Shown: positions 43,714 to 52,254 of the stretch, piece after piece
How positions within the stretch are numbered: position 1 is the stretch's first letter
Layout: each line of letters starts with the position of its first letter
Origin: Deltaproteobacteria bacterium
GTDB taxonomy: Bacteria; Myxococcota_A; Polyangia; Polyangiales; Ga0077539
Direction: 5' to 3'
Length of the DNA: 64,000 nucleotides
NCBI GenBank assembly: GCA_016218725.1
Contig: JACRDB010000139.1
Location: forward strand, 1-64,000
Position numbers and translations under genes: made by a program
The notes under the pieces: generated by a model
Databases searched by the model: none
The model's input: the letters and a program-made list of their open reading frames with translations, nothing else
Told to the model about the DNA's origin: nothing

Positions 43714-44718
43714 ATGGGTCGAAGCGTACGCCGCAGCCTTCTCCTGGGGGCGCTCTGTGTCGCCTGGGTCCACGCGCTGGCAGGGCAGCCCAGGCCCGGC
43801 GCCGACGCGGGGCCCTCTCCCGCGGAGGTCGCCCGGCGCTCCACGGTGCTCGCCCGGGTGGCCAATGGGGGCGTCACCGTCACCGTCGGCGAGTTCGAGG
43901 ACCTCCTGAACGACGCCCCGCCGTCCATCCGCCAGAGCTACAGCGACCCGGCCCGGCGCCGGGAGCAGCTGGAGAGCCTGGTCAACACCATGCTCCTGGC
44001 CGAGGAGGGCCGCCGTAGAGGGCTGGAGCGCGACCCGGACGTGGCCGCCAGGATCCGCAGGACCCTCGCCCAGCGCACCGAGCGGACGCTCATCCTGGAG
44101 GCCATCACCCCGGAGGGCGTCACCGACACCGAGGTGGCGAGCTGGTACCAGGCCCACCTCTCGGATTTTCAACAGCCCGAGTTCCGCCGGGCCACGGCGC
44201 TCTTCACCGCGGACCGCGCCGCCGCCGAGGCCGCCCTGGTCGAGGTGCGCCGCGCCCGGATGAACCTCCAGCGCGTGCGGGAGCTCGTCCGCGAGCGCTC
44301 CGTGGACGAGCCCTCGCGCTCCCACGAGGGGGACCTGTTCTATTTCCGCCGCGAGGGCATGGTGTCCACGGGCGACGGGCGCGTAGACCCGGCGCTGGCC
44401 CAGGCGGTCTTCGCCCTCGCCCGGGAAATGGACGCCACGGCCCCGGTGGCCGTCGCCGGCGGGCGCTTCGCCGTGGCCGTGCTCACCGGCCGCCGCCCCG
44501 CCCTGGACCGCCCCCTGCGCGACCCCGACGTAGGCCGCTCCATCCGCGGCTTCATCGTCCGCCAGCGCCGCGAAGACCGCCGTACCGAGCTCCTGGAGAG
44601 CCTCCGCGCGAGGCTCCACCCCGAGCTCCACGAAGACCGCATCGACGCCCTCCGCCTGCCCCCCACAGACCTCGGGTCCCTCCCCGTCCTGGAGCCAGAC
44701 CACAACCATGGGCCCTGA
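43714..44718 (+). CDS. SurA/parvulin-like peptidyl-prolyl isomerase, exported
   Basis: The 334-residue protein has a signal peptide (RSLLLGALCVAWVHALA). A SurA-N-like helical domain follows (VTVTVGEFEDLLNDAPPSIRQSY; RREQLESLVNTMLLAEEGRRRGLE), then a PpiC-type segment (VASWYQAHLSDFQQPEFRRATALFTA through EGDLFYFRREGM and AVFALAREMDATAPVAVAGGRFAVAVLTGRRPA). This is the layout of periplasmic folding factors for outer-membrane proteins. The rotamase core is short, so isomerase activity is not certain. It is divergent from the pseudokinase gene. Confidence 0.83.
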   Translation: MGRSVRRSLLLGALCVAWVHALAGQPRPGADAGPSPAEVARRSTVLARVANGGVTVTVGEFEDLLNDAPPSIRQSYSDPARRREQLESLVNTMLLAEEGRRRGLERDPDVAARIRRTLAQRTERTLILEAITPEGVTDTEVASWYQAHLSDFQQPEFRRATALFTADRAAAEAALVEVRRARMNLQRVRELVRERSVDEPSRSHEGDLFYFRREGMVSTGDGRVDPALAQAVFALAREMDATAPVAVAGGRFAVAVLTGRRPALDRPLRDPDVGRSIRGFIVRQRREDRRTELLESLRARLHPELHEDRIDALRLPPTDLGSLPVLEPDHNHGP

Positions 44719-44962
44719 CGGCCCACTGACAAATTTTTTCATATGTGGTGACAAAAATTGCGGTGCGGAGTCCCCCCCGCGCTTCGGTCACCGATCTTCA
44801 CGTTTCCTGATAGTTGTTTGATATCAAGATGTTACATGCCAGTGCGGCGCGCATGCCGCAGTGGCATATGGGATGCTTTGCCCCATCCCCCACGACCAGG
44901 GTACCCGAGAACATCGGACACTGCGGCCGTATTTGCCAGTTCTCAAGTGGGGAAGGGAAGCC
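44719..44962. promoter_or_regulatory. AT-rich intergenic region with palindrome
   Basis: Unusually AT-rich for this window. The start has TGACAAATTTTTT and TGACAAAAATT as near direct repeats. A 13-bp inverted repeat lies at 44836-44848/44855-44867 (ATGCCAGTGCGGC / GCCGCAGTGGCAT, one mismatch). It probably contains the promoter and perhaps an operator for the methyltransferase lipoprotein gene. Confidence 0.45.
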
Positions 44963-45814
44963 ATGATCTGCAGGGCGATGTCGGTCGTGGTGCTACTTGC
45001 GGGGCTCCTGCCGCAGTGCACGGGGGGAATGTTCGAGGGTCCTGGGGGGTCAGGTCCTGGGGGCTCGGGTCCTGGGGGCTCGTCCGATCCGGGGCCCTTC
45101 ATGCCCGACCCCTTTGCGGCGGAGGGCAACCACCCACCGGGGCCCATTGACGCGTCAACGCTCCTCGGGGACCCCGCGGTGCTGGAGGCCGAGGACCCGA
45201 TCTGGCGGCAGAACTGGGTGCCCATTGACAACGCCAACCGGGACGGGTGGGAGACCACCCGGAGGGTGCTGGAGGCGCTGGCGCCGCATCCTGGCGAGAG
45301 GGTGGGGGACCTCGGGGCGGGGGGCGGGTACTTCACCTTCCAGGTGGCGCGCAGGGTCGGCCCCACGGGGATGGTGTTCGCCCAGGACATCAACCCCACG
45401 CTGATGCGCAAGGTGGCCTGGGAGGCGCGCCACCGAGGCGTCTCGCAGGTGCGGGCCGCGGTCACCCGGGCAGACTCCCTGGGCCTCGAGGCCCACAGCG
45501 TGGACGCCCTCTTGATGACCAACGTGTACCTCTTCGATCGCTGCCGCATGGACATGAACCGGCGGTACATGGAGCAGGCCTGGCGCGCCCTGCGCCCGGG
45601 CGGGCGCTTTGTCATCCTCCACGATTTCATCCATACGTCCGAGTGGTCCGGCGGCAACGGCCAGCGCATCTGCGACCAGCTCACCCCGGAGGCCATCGCG
45701 GGGCTCCAGCCCTCGCGCTTCCGCGAGGTGCACCGGTCCGAGGTCCGGGTGCCCGGCACCTACGCTCCGGGCGAGCTTCCCGGGTATCTCCTGGTGCTCC
45801 GTCGCGTGGATTGA
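44963..45814 (+). CDS. SAM-dependent methyltransferase with lipoprotein signal
   Basis: The 283-residue protein starts at ATG 44963 (GGGAAG upstream). A lipobox (LLAGLLPQC) precedes a Gly/Pro linker GGSGPGGSGPGG. The class I methyltransferase fold has motif I VGDLGAGGGYFTF (approx. 118-130), acidic loop FAQDI, DALLMTNVYLF, and LRPGGRFVILHDF. A membrane-anchored exported methyltransferase is odd because SAM is cytoplasmic; such proteins nevertheless recur in myxobacterial genomes. Starting at ATG 44861 would add 34 residues and spoil the signal peptide. Confidence 0.8.
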   Translation: MICRAMSVVVLLAGLLPQCTGGMFEGPGGSGPGGSGPGGSSDPGPFMPDPFAAEGNHPPGPIDASTLLGDPAVLEAEDPIWRQNWVPIDNANRDGWETTRRVLEALAPHPGERVGDLGAGGGYFTFQVARRVGPTGMVFAQDINPTLMRKVAWEARHRGVSQVRAAVTRADSLGLEAHSVDALLMTNVYLFDRCRMDMNRRYMEQAWRALRPGGRFVILHDFIHTSEWSGGNGQRICDQLTPEAIAGLQPSRFREVHRSEVRVPGTYAPGELPGYLLVLRRVD

Positions 45815-45855
45815 TCGGGCAATGGGGCGTAGCCCCGTGCGATGCTACCCGTAGG

Positions 45856-46515
45856 ATGAAGGCGGGCTCCGAACACTCCTCCGTGGCGCTCTTCTGTGGG
45901 GCGGCGCTCGCCACCCCCGGGGCGCTCGCCCAGCCCTTCCACGGCGCCGCCGGTCCCCTGGACGCGGCCACCCTCGCCGTGATGACCGCTCCGGGCGGCT
46001 CCTGGCGCGCGGGGTGCCCCGTGGGCCTCGGGGACCTGTGGCTCCTCCAGGTGGACCACTGGGGCTTCGATGGCGCCGTCCACCCAGGGCGCCTGGTGGT
46101 GCACCGCGGCCACGCCGGGCGCCTCGTCGAGGTGTTCCGAGCGCTCTTCCAGGCGCGCTTCCCGATCGAGCGCATGGAGCTCGTGGACACCTACGGCGCC
46201 GACGACCACCGGTCCATGGAGGCCAACAACACCTCGGCCTTCAACTGCCGCGAGGTCGCCGGGCGCCCGGGCGTGTGGTCCCAGCATGCCTTCGGCCTCG
46301 CCCTGGACCTGAACCCCGTGCAGAACCCCTACCTCGCCACCGGCGTGGTGTCCCCTCCCGCGGGCCTCGCCTGGCTGGACCGCACGCGCCCGGCCCCGGG
46401 GCTCATCACCGCCGAGGGCGTGGTGGTGCGAGCCTTCGCCCGGGCGGGCTGGCGCTGGGGCGGCTTCTGGCGCCACAGCAAGGACTACCAGCACTTCTCG
46501 GCCAACGGACGCTGA
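45856..46515 (+). CDS. M15-family D,D-carboxypeptidase/endopeptidase (exported)
   Basis: The 219-residue protein has an N-terminal signal (LFCGAALATPGALA). The peptidase domain has VELVDTYGADD-like strand ERMELVDTYGADDHRS, zinc site SQHAFGLALDLN (His and Asp) and DYQHFS (third ligand His), as in VanY/M15 peptidases that trim peptidoglycan stem peptides. It lies 41 bp after the methyltransferase lipoprotein gene, perhaps in one transcript. It converges on the next gene with 10 bp between stops. Confidence 0.85.
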   Translation: MKAGSEHSSVALFCGAALATPGALAQPFHGAAGPLDAATLAVMTAPGGSWRAGCPVGLGDLWLLQVDHWGFDGAVHPGRLVVHRGHAGRLVEVFRALFQARFPIERMELVDTYGADDHRSMEANNTSAFNCREVAGRPGVWSQHAFGLALDLNPVQNPYLATGVVSPPAGLAWLDRTRPAPGLITAEGVVVRAFARAGWRWGGFWRHSKDYQHFSANGR

Positions 46516-46525
46516 ATACCTACAG

Positions 46526-47869
46526 TTACTGACACGCGAGGGGGACCGCCACGAGGGCGGGCACCGGCGCGGTCTTGCAGAGGTCGGTGTACACCACCAC
46601 CACGGCGCCGTCGGCGGCGGACGCCACGGCCACCTCGCGCAGGTCCGCGCAGCGGGAGAGCACCAGCGGCGCGGTACGGGGGCGCCCGGAGGCCTCCACC
46701 GGCGCCACCTGGAGGAGCCCCTGGCGCTGGCCGGGCTCGCGGGTGACCCAGGCCAGCACGGGCTCCCCGAGGCTCGGCGCCCAGGCGAAGCGCACGCCCT
46801 CCGCGGGGACGGGGGTCCACGAGGAGGCCTCCAGGGCGGGTCGGCCGCGAGGGCCCAGGGCCAACGCCCGGAGCGCCACAAGGCCGGTCACGGGGTTCTG
46901 CGTGGTCCAGAGCGCCACCAGGCCCTGGGCGTGGGCGGCCACCTGGACGCCCCCCAGGGCGCTCTCCGGGAGGGGGAAGGTGTCTGGACCGGACACCACG
47001 CTCCCGGTGCTGTCCACCAGGGCCACGGCGATGCCTCCGGCGGGCGGGGGCACCCCCCAGCCGAGCACGAAGCGGTCCGGGTCCACCCGGACCGGGCGCA
47101 GCGAGCGCCCTTGCATCACGGGCGCCACGGGAGGGAGCACCGCGTGGCCACGGCCGTCTTCGCCGTCGCCCCGGAGGTGCACGAGCCACACGTCTCCGGG
47201 GTTTCCCTGCTCCGGGGAGGAGAAATAGGTAAAGCCCTCGTCGGTGGCGCGGAGGCCCAGGCAGCTGCGGGCGCCCAGGAGCCTGGCGGGGCCCGCGGGG
47301 GCGCCGTCGGCCTGCCACGGGAGGAACCAGCAGCCCTGGGCCCGGGTGGACACCAGCGTGGCGTGGTGGTCGCCGAGCCCCGCGGTGCTCACCACCACGT
47401 CCCCGGAGGGATCGTCCGGCCAGGCCAGGGCCAGGGCGGGAAGCCCCCGAGGGCCCAGGGACCCGGAGAGGCGCTGGTGGTACAGCGCCGGGGCGCCGTT
47501 CTCCGTCGCGGTGGTGTAGGTGAGCACCAGCGAGTCCCGTACGCGCTGGAGCGAGCGCACCTCCGGCGTGGCGTTGCGGGCGGCGAGCACCCGTCCCACG
47601 GACGGCACCCAGCGGCAGCGCGGCGCGCGGAGCGCGTCCACGGCCAGCGGGTCCCCGACGGGGAGGGCCGCCCGGGCGGGCACCGGGGCTGGATGCGCCG
47701 TCGGGCGCCAGTCGCGCCAGCTCCAGCGCGCGGGCACCGTGGTGTCCTCGGCGGGGTCGTCGGTCCCGAGGTGGATGGGTGTGTTGCCGCAGCCCCCGAG
47801 GAGCCCGAGGAGCCCGAGCGCCCGGGGGACACTCCTCCACGGGCGCGAGGGAGCGGGGTGCGGCGCCAT
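46526..47869 (-). CDS. Lipoprotein of unknown function, propeller-like
   Basis: The product has about 447 residues, starting at ATG 47869. Signal and lipobox are LGLLGLLGGC. The mature protein is a run of beta strands with repeated GL/WxT and VxW patterns (SLVLTYTTATENGAPALYHQRL; GDVWLVHLRG; DRFVLGWGVP; GLVALWTTQNPVTGLVALRAL; PVLAWVTREPG), suggesting a propeller. Four or so Cys are spread through it. No family is recognised. A further ATG 10 codons upstream is less likely because it precedes the signal by too many charged residues. Confidence 0.7.
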   Translation of the reverse strand: MAPHPAPSRPWRSVPRALGLLGLLGGCGNTPIHLGTDDPAEDTTVPARWSWRDWRPTAHPAPVPARAALPVGDPLAVDALRAPRCRWVPSVGRVLAARNATPEVRSLQRVRDSLVLTYTTATENGAPALYHQRLSGSLGPRGLPALALAWPDDPSGDVVVSTAGLGDHHATLVSTRAQGCWFLPWQADGAPAGPARLLGARSCLGLRATDEGFTYFSSPEQGNPGDVWLVHLRGDGEDGRGHAVLPPVAPVMQGRSLRPVRVDPDRFVLGWGVPPPAGGIAVALVDSTGSVVSGPDTFPLPESALGGVQVAAHAQGLVALWTTQNPVTGLVALRALALGPRGRPALEASSWTPVPAEGVRFAWAPSLGEPVLAWVTREPGQRQGLLQVAPVEASGRPRTAPLVLSRCADLREVAVASAADGAVVVVYTDLCKTAPVPALVAVPLACQ

Positions 47870-48352
47870 CGCCGTCACGATAGCCCGAGCGCGCCCCAAA
47901 GTCGAAGGGCGGTGGCGTCACCGCCACCGCCCCTCAAGAATGTCCGTACCGCCTGGGTCGTGGGCGCGCTGCGGAACCCCTGGCACTTGCCAGGTGGGGA
48001 CCTTGGTCGGGCTTCAGGCTCCCCGGTGATGGGTCCGGGTCTGCACACCGCCCGAGGCGTTGGTCTCCGTGTTCGTGCGATCAAACCGGGGTGTCCTGCG
48101 GCCTCCTCACGTGCCCTGCAGAGGGACACGGGACACTATTGGTCCTCCGGGGGTGCGTTTCAAGCCTAAACCGTGTCTACCTTGGAACCCGTAGTTCTGC
48201 GGCCGAGCCGCGGCGCGCCGCGGCGTTGCTCATCGCTCGCGTGGCGCTGCCACGCGTCGCTCTTCGCGCCTTGCGGCGCTTGCGTCTCGTTGCAGAACTA
48301 CGGGTTCCAAGGTAGACACGGTTTAGGAAACGCGCGCGGTCGGAGGTACCAT
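47870..48352. other. Gene-free stretch with large palindromic element
   Basis: These 483 bases separate two minus-strand genes. A short palindrome CCTGGCACTTGCCAGG lies at 47979-47994. The 163-bp palindromic element at 48165-48327 fills the distal part. No credible protein gene is seen. Confidence 0.6.
48165..48327. repeat. 163-bp element bounded by a perfect 36-bp inverted repeat
   Basis: The arms at 48165-48200 and 48292-48327 are perfectly complementary (CCTAAACCGTGTCTACCTTG... outwards). Pairing continues outside through GCGTTTC after a 4-base bulge on the left. The 91-base centre is GC-rich and itself self-complementary in part (CGCGTGGC/GCCACGCG). It lies directly downstream of the minus-strand peptidase gene, so it could be a giant terminator, a structured RNA or a MITE-like insertion. 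Confidence 0.85.
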
Positions 48353-49450
48353 TCACCGCTCCGGATCGGCGTCGCCTCGGGGGCCGTCTTCACGGCGGCG
48401 GGCGGTGGCCAGCTCGTCGTCCACGCGGTGGAGGATGTGATCCACTTCGCGCTGGACGTCCCGCCCGGTGGGCGGCCAGCGGCCGTAGCGGGCGGTCTCA
48501 CCGGGGCCCGAGTAGTCCACCCAGAAGGCCCGGCCCTCGTCCCCGTCGCGCACGTCCAGGTGGACGAACACGCTGTTGGGGTAGTACCCCACGCCCGCGT
48601 CCGGGAGCGTCCGGGCGAAGTCCCGGAGGAGCTCCCGGGACACCCCCGCCAGGCGGAAGTCCAGGGCCCTGGCGTGGGCATGCCGGGAGCCGTCCCGGGA
48701 GTAGGGCCGGTACCCTGAAATGAGCTCCACGGTGTGCCCCGGGAAATGGTCCACCACCTGCTGGAGCATGCGCAGGAGCCGCGGGTGGAGCGTGCGGACG
48801 CCCTCGCCCAGGGTCACCACGGGGTCGTGGGTCCTCGGGTCCCGCGGCGTGGGAGGCGCCGGGGGCGCGACCGGCGCGCGGGTGCCTCGGGCGCCGCGCT
48901 CACGGCGGGGCGGAGCCGTAGGGGCAGTGGGGGGCCGGGCCTCGTCGTAGAGGTCCCAACCCGTGGTGGGAAGGGCCCTCCGGAGGGCGCGCACGGCGGC
49001 CGGGAGGGTGAGCTCTTCGTCGTGGCCGGGCTGGGCCAGGAGGCTCAGGGCCGCCAGGGCCTGCACCGTGGGGCGCCCCTGGCAGTCCGTGAGGGGCCCC
49101 ACCCACGCGGGCTCCCGGCGCCCTCCGCGGTAACGCAAGACCTCCACGGGGCGGTGGAGGCACGGCGCCGGAGCCCGCGGGGCGCGCGCCGCGGGCCGCG
49201 CCCGGGAGCCCCTCGGGGCCCTGGGCACGCGCACCACGGTCACCGGCAGGAGGACCTCGTCGCTGGCGCCCTGGGCCACGGCCACGGCGAGCCCCGGGAC
49301 CCGTCGCGGCGTCGGCACCGGTGCTGGCGCCGCCGGAGGCCGCCGAGGGGCGGGTGCGGTGCTGCCTCCCGGGCGCCCCTGGCCGGAGACACTGGCGCCC
49401 TCCAGGAGGCCACACAACACCACCGCGAGCGCGCATCCCCGTTGGGCCAT
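48353..49450 (-). CDS. MepK/DUF882-type murein peptidase (M15-like)
   Basis: The 365-residue protein starts at ATG 49450, with signal peptide LAVVLCGLLEGASVSG. A long Pro/Ala/Arg-rich linker follows. The catalytic domain lies at the C-terminus (approx. 205-345): VELISGYRPYSRDGSRHAHARALDFRL (zinc His and Asp) and GVGYYPNSVFVHLDVR (third His). This is the YcbK/MepK fold that cuts peptidoglycan cross-links. The N-terminal 200 residues include a strand-rich unknown part (LPVTVVRVPR; LHRPVEVLRYRGGRREPAW). The large palindrome starts 26 bp beyond its stop. Confidence 0.88.
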   Translation of the reverse strand: MAQRGCALAVVLCGLLEGASVSGQGRPGGSTAPAPRRPPAAPAPVPTPRRVPGLAVAVAQGASDEVLLPVTVVRVPRAPRGSRARPAARAPRAPAPCLHRPVEVLRYRGGRREPAWVGPLTDCQGRPTVQALAALSLLAQPGHDEELTLPAAVRALRRALPTTGWDLYDEARPPTAPTAPPRRERGARGTRAPVAPPAPPTPRDPRTHDPVVTLGEGVRTLHPRLLRMLQQVVDHFPGHTVELISGYRPYSRDGSRHAHARALDFRLAGVSRELLRDFARTLPDAGVGYYPNSVFVHLDVRDGDEGRAFWVDYSGPGETARYGRWPPTGRDVQREVDHILHRVDDELATARRREDGPRGDADPER

Positions 49451-49779
49451 GGTCCCTGCACTGCCACGGCACCGGCGGGGGGGACAACTTCCCTACACTT
49501 CGGGTGTTGAAACCACCTTGCGCGGAGGCGCGGGAGGTGTCATGCCTGGGAGGGCTTCGGAAGAGCGGGGGTTGCGGCGCGCAACAGGGACCCGCGGTCG
49601 AAGCTTCAGCAAGACAGCCATCCCACACAGTGTTTGGAACGTAGGGACACACACCGGACACAAGTCCGCAGGACGCCTGTGACGTCGGTGGGGTCAAGGA
49701 CTCCACCCGAGGACCCTCCGCGGCAGTGGGTGGGGCTGGCGCGGGCACCCAAACCCTTGAAGCAGGACCCGAGGAGCTC
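49451..49779. other. Divergent intergenic region
   Basis: The 329 bases lie between the murein peptidase gene (left) and a small plus-strand gene (right). They must hold both promoters. ACACCGGACACAAGTCCGCAGG contains a short palindrome near 49652-49671. I see no gene or repeat of note. Confidence 0.4.
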
Positions 49780-50346
49780 ATGGCGCGAGACCGCGAGAGG
49801 AAGAGCTGGCGCGACATCGATCGGAGCCGCGAGAGCAGCGTCTACCGGTCGGACACGGTGCAGAAGCAGAGCGCCCCCGGGCGCCAGACGGCGGCGGTGA
49901 AGGAGTACCGCGCCGCGCTGGAGGCGCTGTTCCAGAAGAAGCCCGAGGCGGCGGAGACCATTGAAAAGATCATGCCCTCGGTGGTGCTCCCGCGGGTGGT
50001 GGAGCCGGCGGGGGTGGGCCGGGCGGAGCCCGCGGGCAACCGCAGGCAGGAGCTCCTCCGGCGGATCTCCGCGGCGCAGGGCTCGCGGCCCATCTCCGAC
50101 GCGGTGGACGCGTTCCTGGCGGCGGGCCACACCCTGCCGGAGGACCAGGAGGTGTACCTCCAGGTGCTGGAGCACCGGGACGAGGCGCGGGTGCGGGAGG
50201 CCCTCGGGGGCATCGAGCACCTCCTGGCGGGGCAGCTCCCGAAGCGCAAACCCTTGCTGGTGCAGCGCTTGAAGCGCCTGGAGGAGCACGCCGAGGAGGC
50301 CCCCACGCGGGACGCGGCCGCGCAGCTGCGCCGCCGGGTGGGCTGA
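49780..50346 (+). CDS. Hypothetical helical protein
   Basis: The 188-residue protein starts MARDRERKSWRDIDRSRESS at ATG 49780 with GAGGAG upstream. The first 50 residues are highly charged; the rest is mainly helical (YRAALEALFQKKPEAAETIEKIM; DAVDAFLAAGHTLPEDQEVYLQVLEHRDEARVREALGGIEHLL; LVQRLKRLEEHAEEA). There is no signal or membrane segment. It looks conserved in style, but no family is known to me. Confidence 0.65.
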   Translation: MARDRERKSWRDIDRSRESSVYRSDTVQKQSAPGRQTAAVKEYRAALEALFQKKPEAAETIEKIMPSVVLPRVVEPAGVGRAEPAGNRRQELLRRISAAQGSRPISDAVDAFLAAGHTLPEDQEVYLQVLEHRDEARVREALGGIEHLLAGQLPKRKPLLVQRLKRLEEHAEEAPTRDAAAQLRRRVG

Positions 50347-50552
50347 GGGCGCCTACCAATCCAGCGGACGAGGCGCGAGGGCCACGACCTTCAGGCCGAG
50401 GGTGAAGCGCCCCCACGGACGTGGACAGAGTATGTCCATGATGGCCTTGCGTCGGGGGTGCGGATTCGGCAGCGTGGGAGTGGGTCGTCAGACCCGGGCA
50501 GATCTTTGAGAAGCGAGCGTAAGGCGTTCGTGGCACCACCTGGGCCTCCTCC

Positions 50553-51263
50553 TCAAAGCATCGCTTCCACGGGGATCGTCGCCGAAGGGTTGAGCTGCCG
50601 CGCGATCGGCGGCGCCGGGAGCCCCGCGGACACGATCACCTGGAGCCTCCGGGCCTCGGTCTCCTGCCGCGTGACCAAGCGCTCCAACACAGCGCGGGCG
50701 TCGTCGCCCAGGTCCGTGAAGGCCATGGCGTGCACCCCGCGGTCCCGGCGCACCAGCGCCGCCCGGAGGGCACACGGCATCCCCGGCAGCCCCACGGACA
50801 CCGCCACCCCCACCGGGAGCGCCAGGGCCGCGTCCGCGAGCACCACCCCGCAGCCCCCCACCCCGAGGTCCTGCGTGACGCACGGCAGCGCCACCCCCGC
50901 CAGGTGCACCGTCGCCGAGAGCTGCATCCGCGCCCTCGAGTGCCGCCGCCGCTGCGCGGGAACTGGCGCCCCGTCCAGCGTGAGCCCGAGGAACGGCACC
51001 CCCTGCTGTACGCCCACCTGCCGCACCACCGCCGGGAAGGTCACCACCCCCCGCGCCACCCCCACCTCCCGCGCCACCCGCTCCAGCGGCACGATCCTCC
51101 CGGACTCCGGGCGGAGCTGTGGGTGCGCCACCCACACCACCGCGGCACCGCGGTGCAGCACCCGGCTGCGATACCCGAACACCCTCGGGCGCCCGTCAGA
51201 CCCCGAGCGGGCGTGGGAGAGCACCACCAGACGGTTGATCGTGAACATGCAAAGTGGGTCCAT
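50553..51263 (-). CDS. PilZ-domain protein (c-di-GMP binding)
   Basis: The protein has 236 residues from ATG 51263. The N-terminal part is YcgR-N-like (SGRIVPLERVAREVG). The PilZ domain (approx. 110-215) has the c-di-GMP-binding RRRHSRARM and the DLGVGGCGV box. The second motif normally reads D/NxSxxG; here the Ser is Val, so binding may be altered. Start choice is uncertain: ATG 51248 or 51344 are alternatives. The gene may control motility or exopolysaccharide in response to c-di-GMP. Confidence 0.8.
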   Translation of the reverse strand: MDPLCMFTINRLVVLSHARSGSDGRPRVFGYRSRVLHRGAAVVWVAHPQLRPESGRIVPLERVAREVGVARGVVTFPAVVRQVGVQQGVPFLGLTLDGAPVPAQRRRHSRARMQLSATVHLAGVALPCVTQDLGVGGCGVVLADAALALPVGVAVSVGLPGMPCALRAALVRRDRGVHAMAFTDLGDDARAVLERLVTRQETEARRLQVIVSAGLPAPPIARQLNPSATIPVEAML

Positions 51264-51435
51264 TGACTCGGCTGTACGAACGGCGCCGCCAACGGAAATC
51301 TGAAGCTCGCGGGACCAGGAGGTGGGTGTGAGTAGGTACAACACCTACCAATCGGAGAAAGGGAAGGTAAAAAAACTCCACCGACCCTCAAGGACCGACA
51401 CGGGTGGCCGTTCAGCCCCGTGAAGGCGGAGACCT

Positions 51436-52254
51436 TTGACGCGAGGAGAGCGGTTCGTGGCAGAGCGGACAGCCTCGGGGACAGCTCGGTTGGAGGGGGT
51501 GGGGCGCTTGTCCGAGCGGCCCCCTCGGGAGCAGTTCACGGCACCACCTACGCGGGGAATCCTGGACGTGACGCAGCCTGCCAACGACCCGCCGCTGGTG
51601 CAGGACGCAGCCTTCGCCATGCACGACGCCCGGAATATGCTGGCGGCGATCGTGCTCAACGTAGACCACGTTCGCACGGTGCTCCCCGCGGCGAACACCG
51701 ACCCGAGCGTGCGTGAGGCCCTGGACGAGATCCTCGAGGCCGGTCGGCGCATCGAGGCGATTCTTACGCAGGCGATCGAGACGGCCCGGGGGCGCTCGGT
51801 GCGCGCGCTGTCGCCCGCGCGAAGGCCCGTGAGCGCCGTGGTGGCCGAGGCCCAGGAGGCCGTCCGGAGGCTCGCCCGCAACGCCGGCGTGGCCATCTCC
51901 GTCCGGGGCGGCGGCGATGGTGTCCCGGCCATGGACCACGGGCTCCTCCTGCGGGTGGTGGTGAACCTCCTGCAGAACGCCATACACCACTCGCCCCGGG
52001 GCGGCACCGTGGAGCTCTCCTACAACGCCGGGGAGCAGCTCCGGCTCACCGTCCACGACGAGGGCCCGGGCGTGCGGCCGTCGATCCTGCCGAGGATCTT
52101 TGATCCGTACATCACCACCGGGGCCACCACCGGCCACGCGGGGCTGGGCCTGGCCTTCTGCCGCTCGGTGCTCGAGGCCCACCGGGGCAGCATCACCGCC
52201 TCGGACGCCCAGGACGGCGGGGCGCGCTTCGTGGTGACGCTCCCGCTCACGTAG
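51436..52254 (+). CDS. Small soluble histidine kinase
   Basis: The 272-residue protein starts at TTG 51436. After a disordered 55-residue start, the phospho-acceptor helix has FAMHDARNMLAAIVLN (His approx. 63), of the H-D-[AL]-R-N-x-L type. HATPase_c follows: N box VVNLLQNAIHHSPRGG, G1 VHDEGPGVR and G2 GHAGLGLAFCRSVL. No sensor domain or membrane span is present, so it needs a partner for input. Its TAG stop abuts the TGA of the convergent nuclease gene (TAGTCA). Confidence 0.87.
   Translation: MTRGERFVAERTASGTARLEGVGRLSERPPREQFTAPPTRGILDVTQPANDPPLVQDAAFAMHDARNMLAAIVLNVDHVRTVLPAANTDPSVREALDEILEAGRRIEAILTQAIETARGRSVRALSPARRPVSAVVAEAQEAVRRLARNAGVAISVRGGGDGVPAMDHGLLLRVVVNLLQNAIHHSPRGGTVELSYNAGEQLRLTVHDEGPGVRPSILPRIFDPYITTGATTGHAGLGLAFCRSVLEAHRGSITASDAQDGGARFVVTLPLT

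Noticed and set aside
50347..50552. Possible 28-residue minus-strand peptide ending GLKVVALAPRPLDW
   Set aside because: It is too short, without a ribosome binding site or known family.
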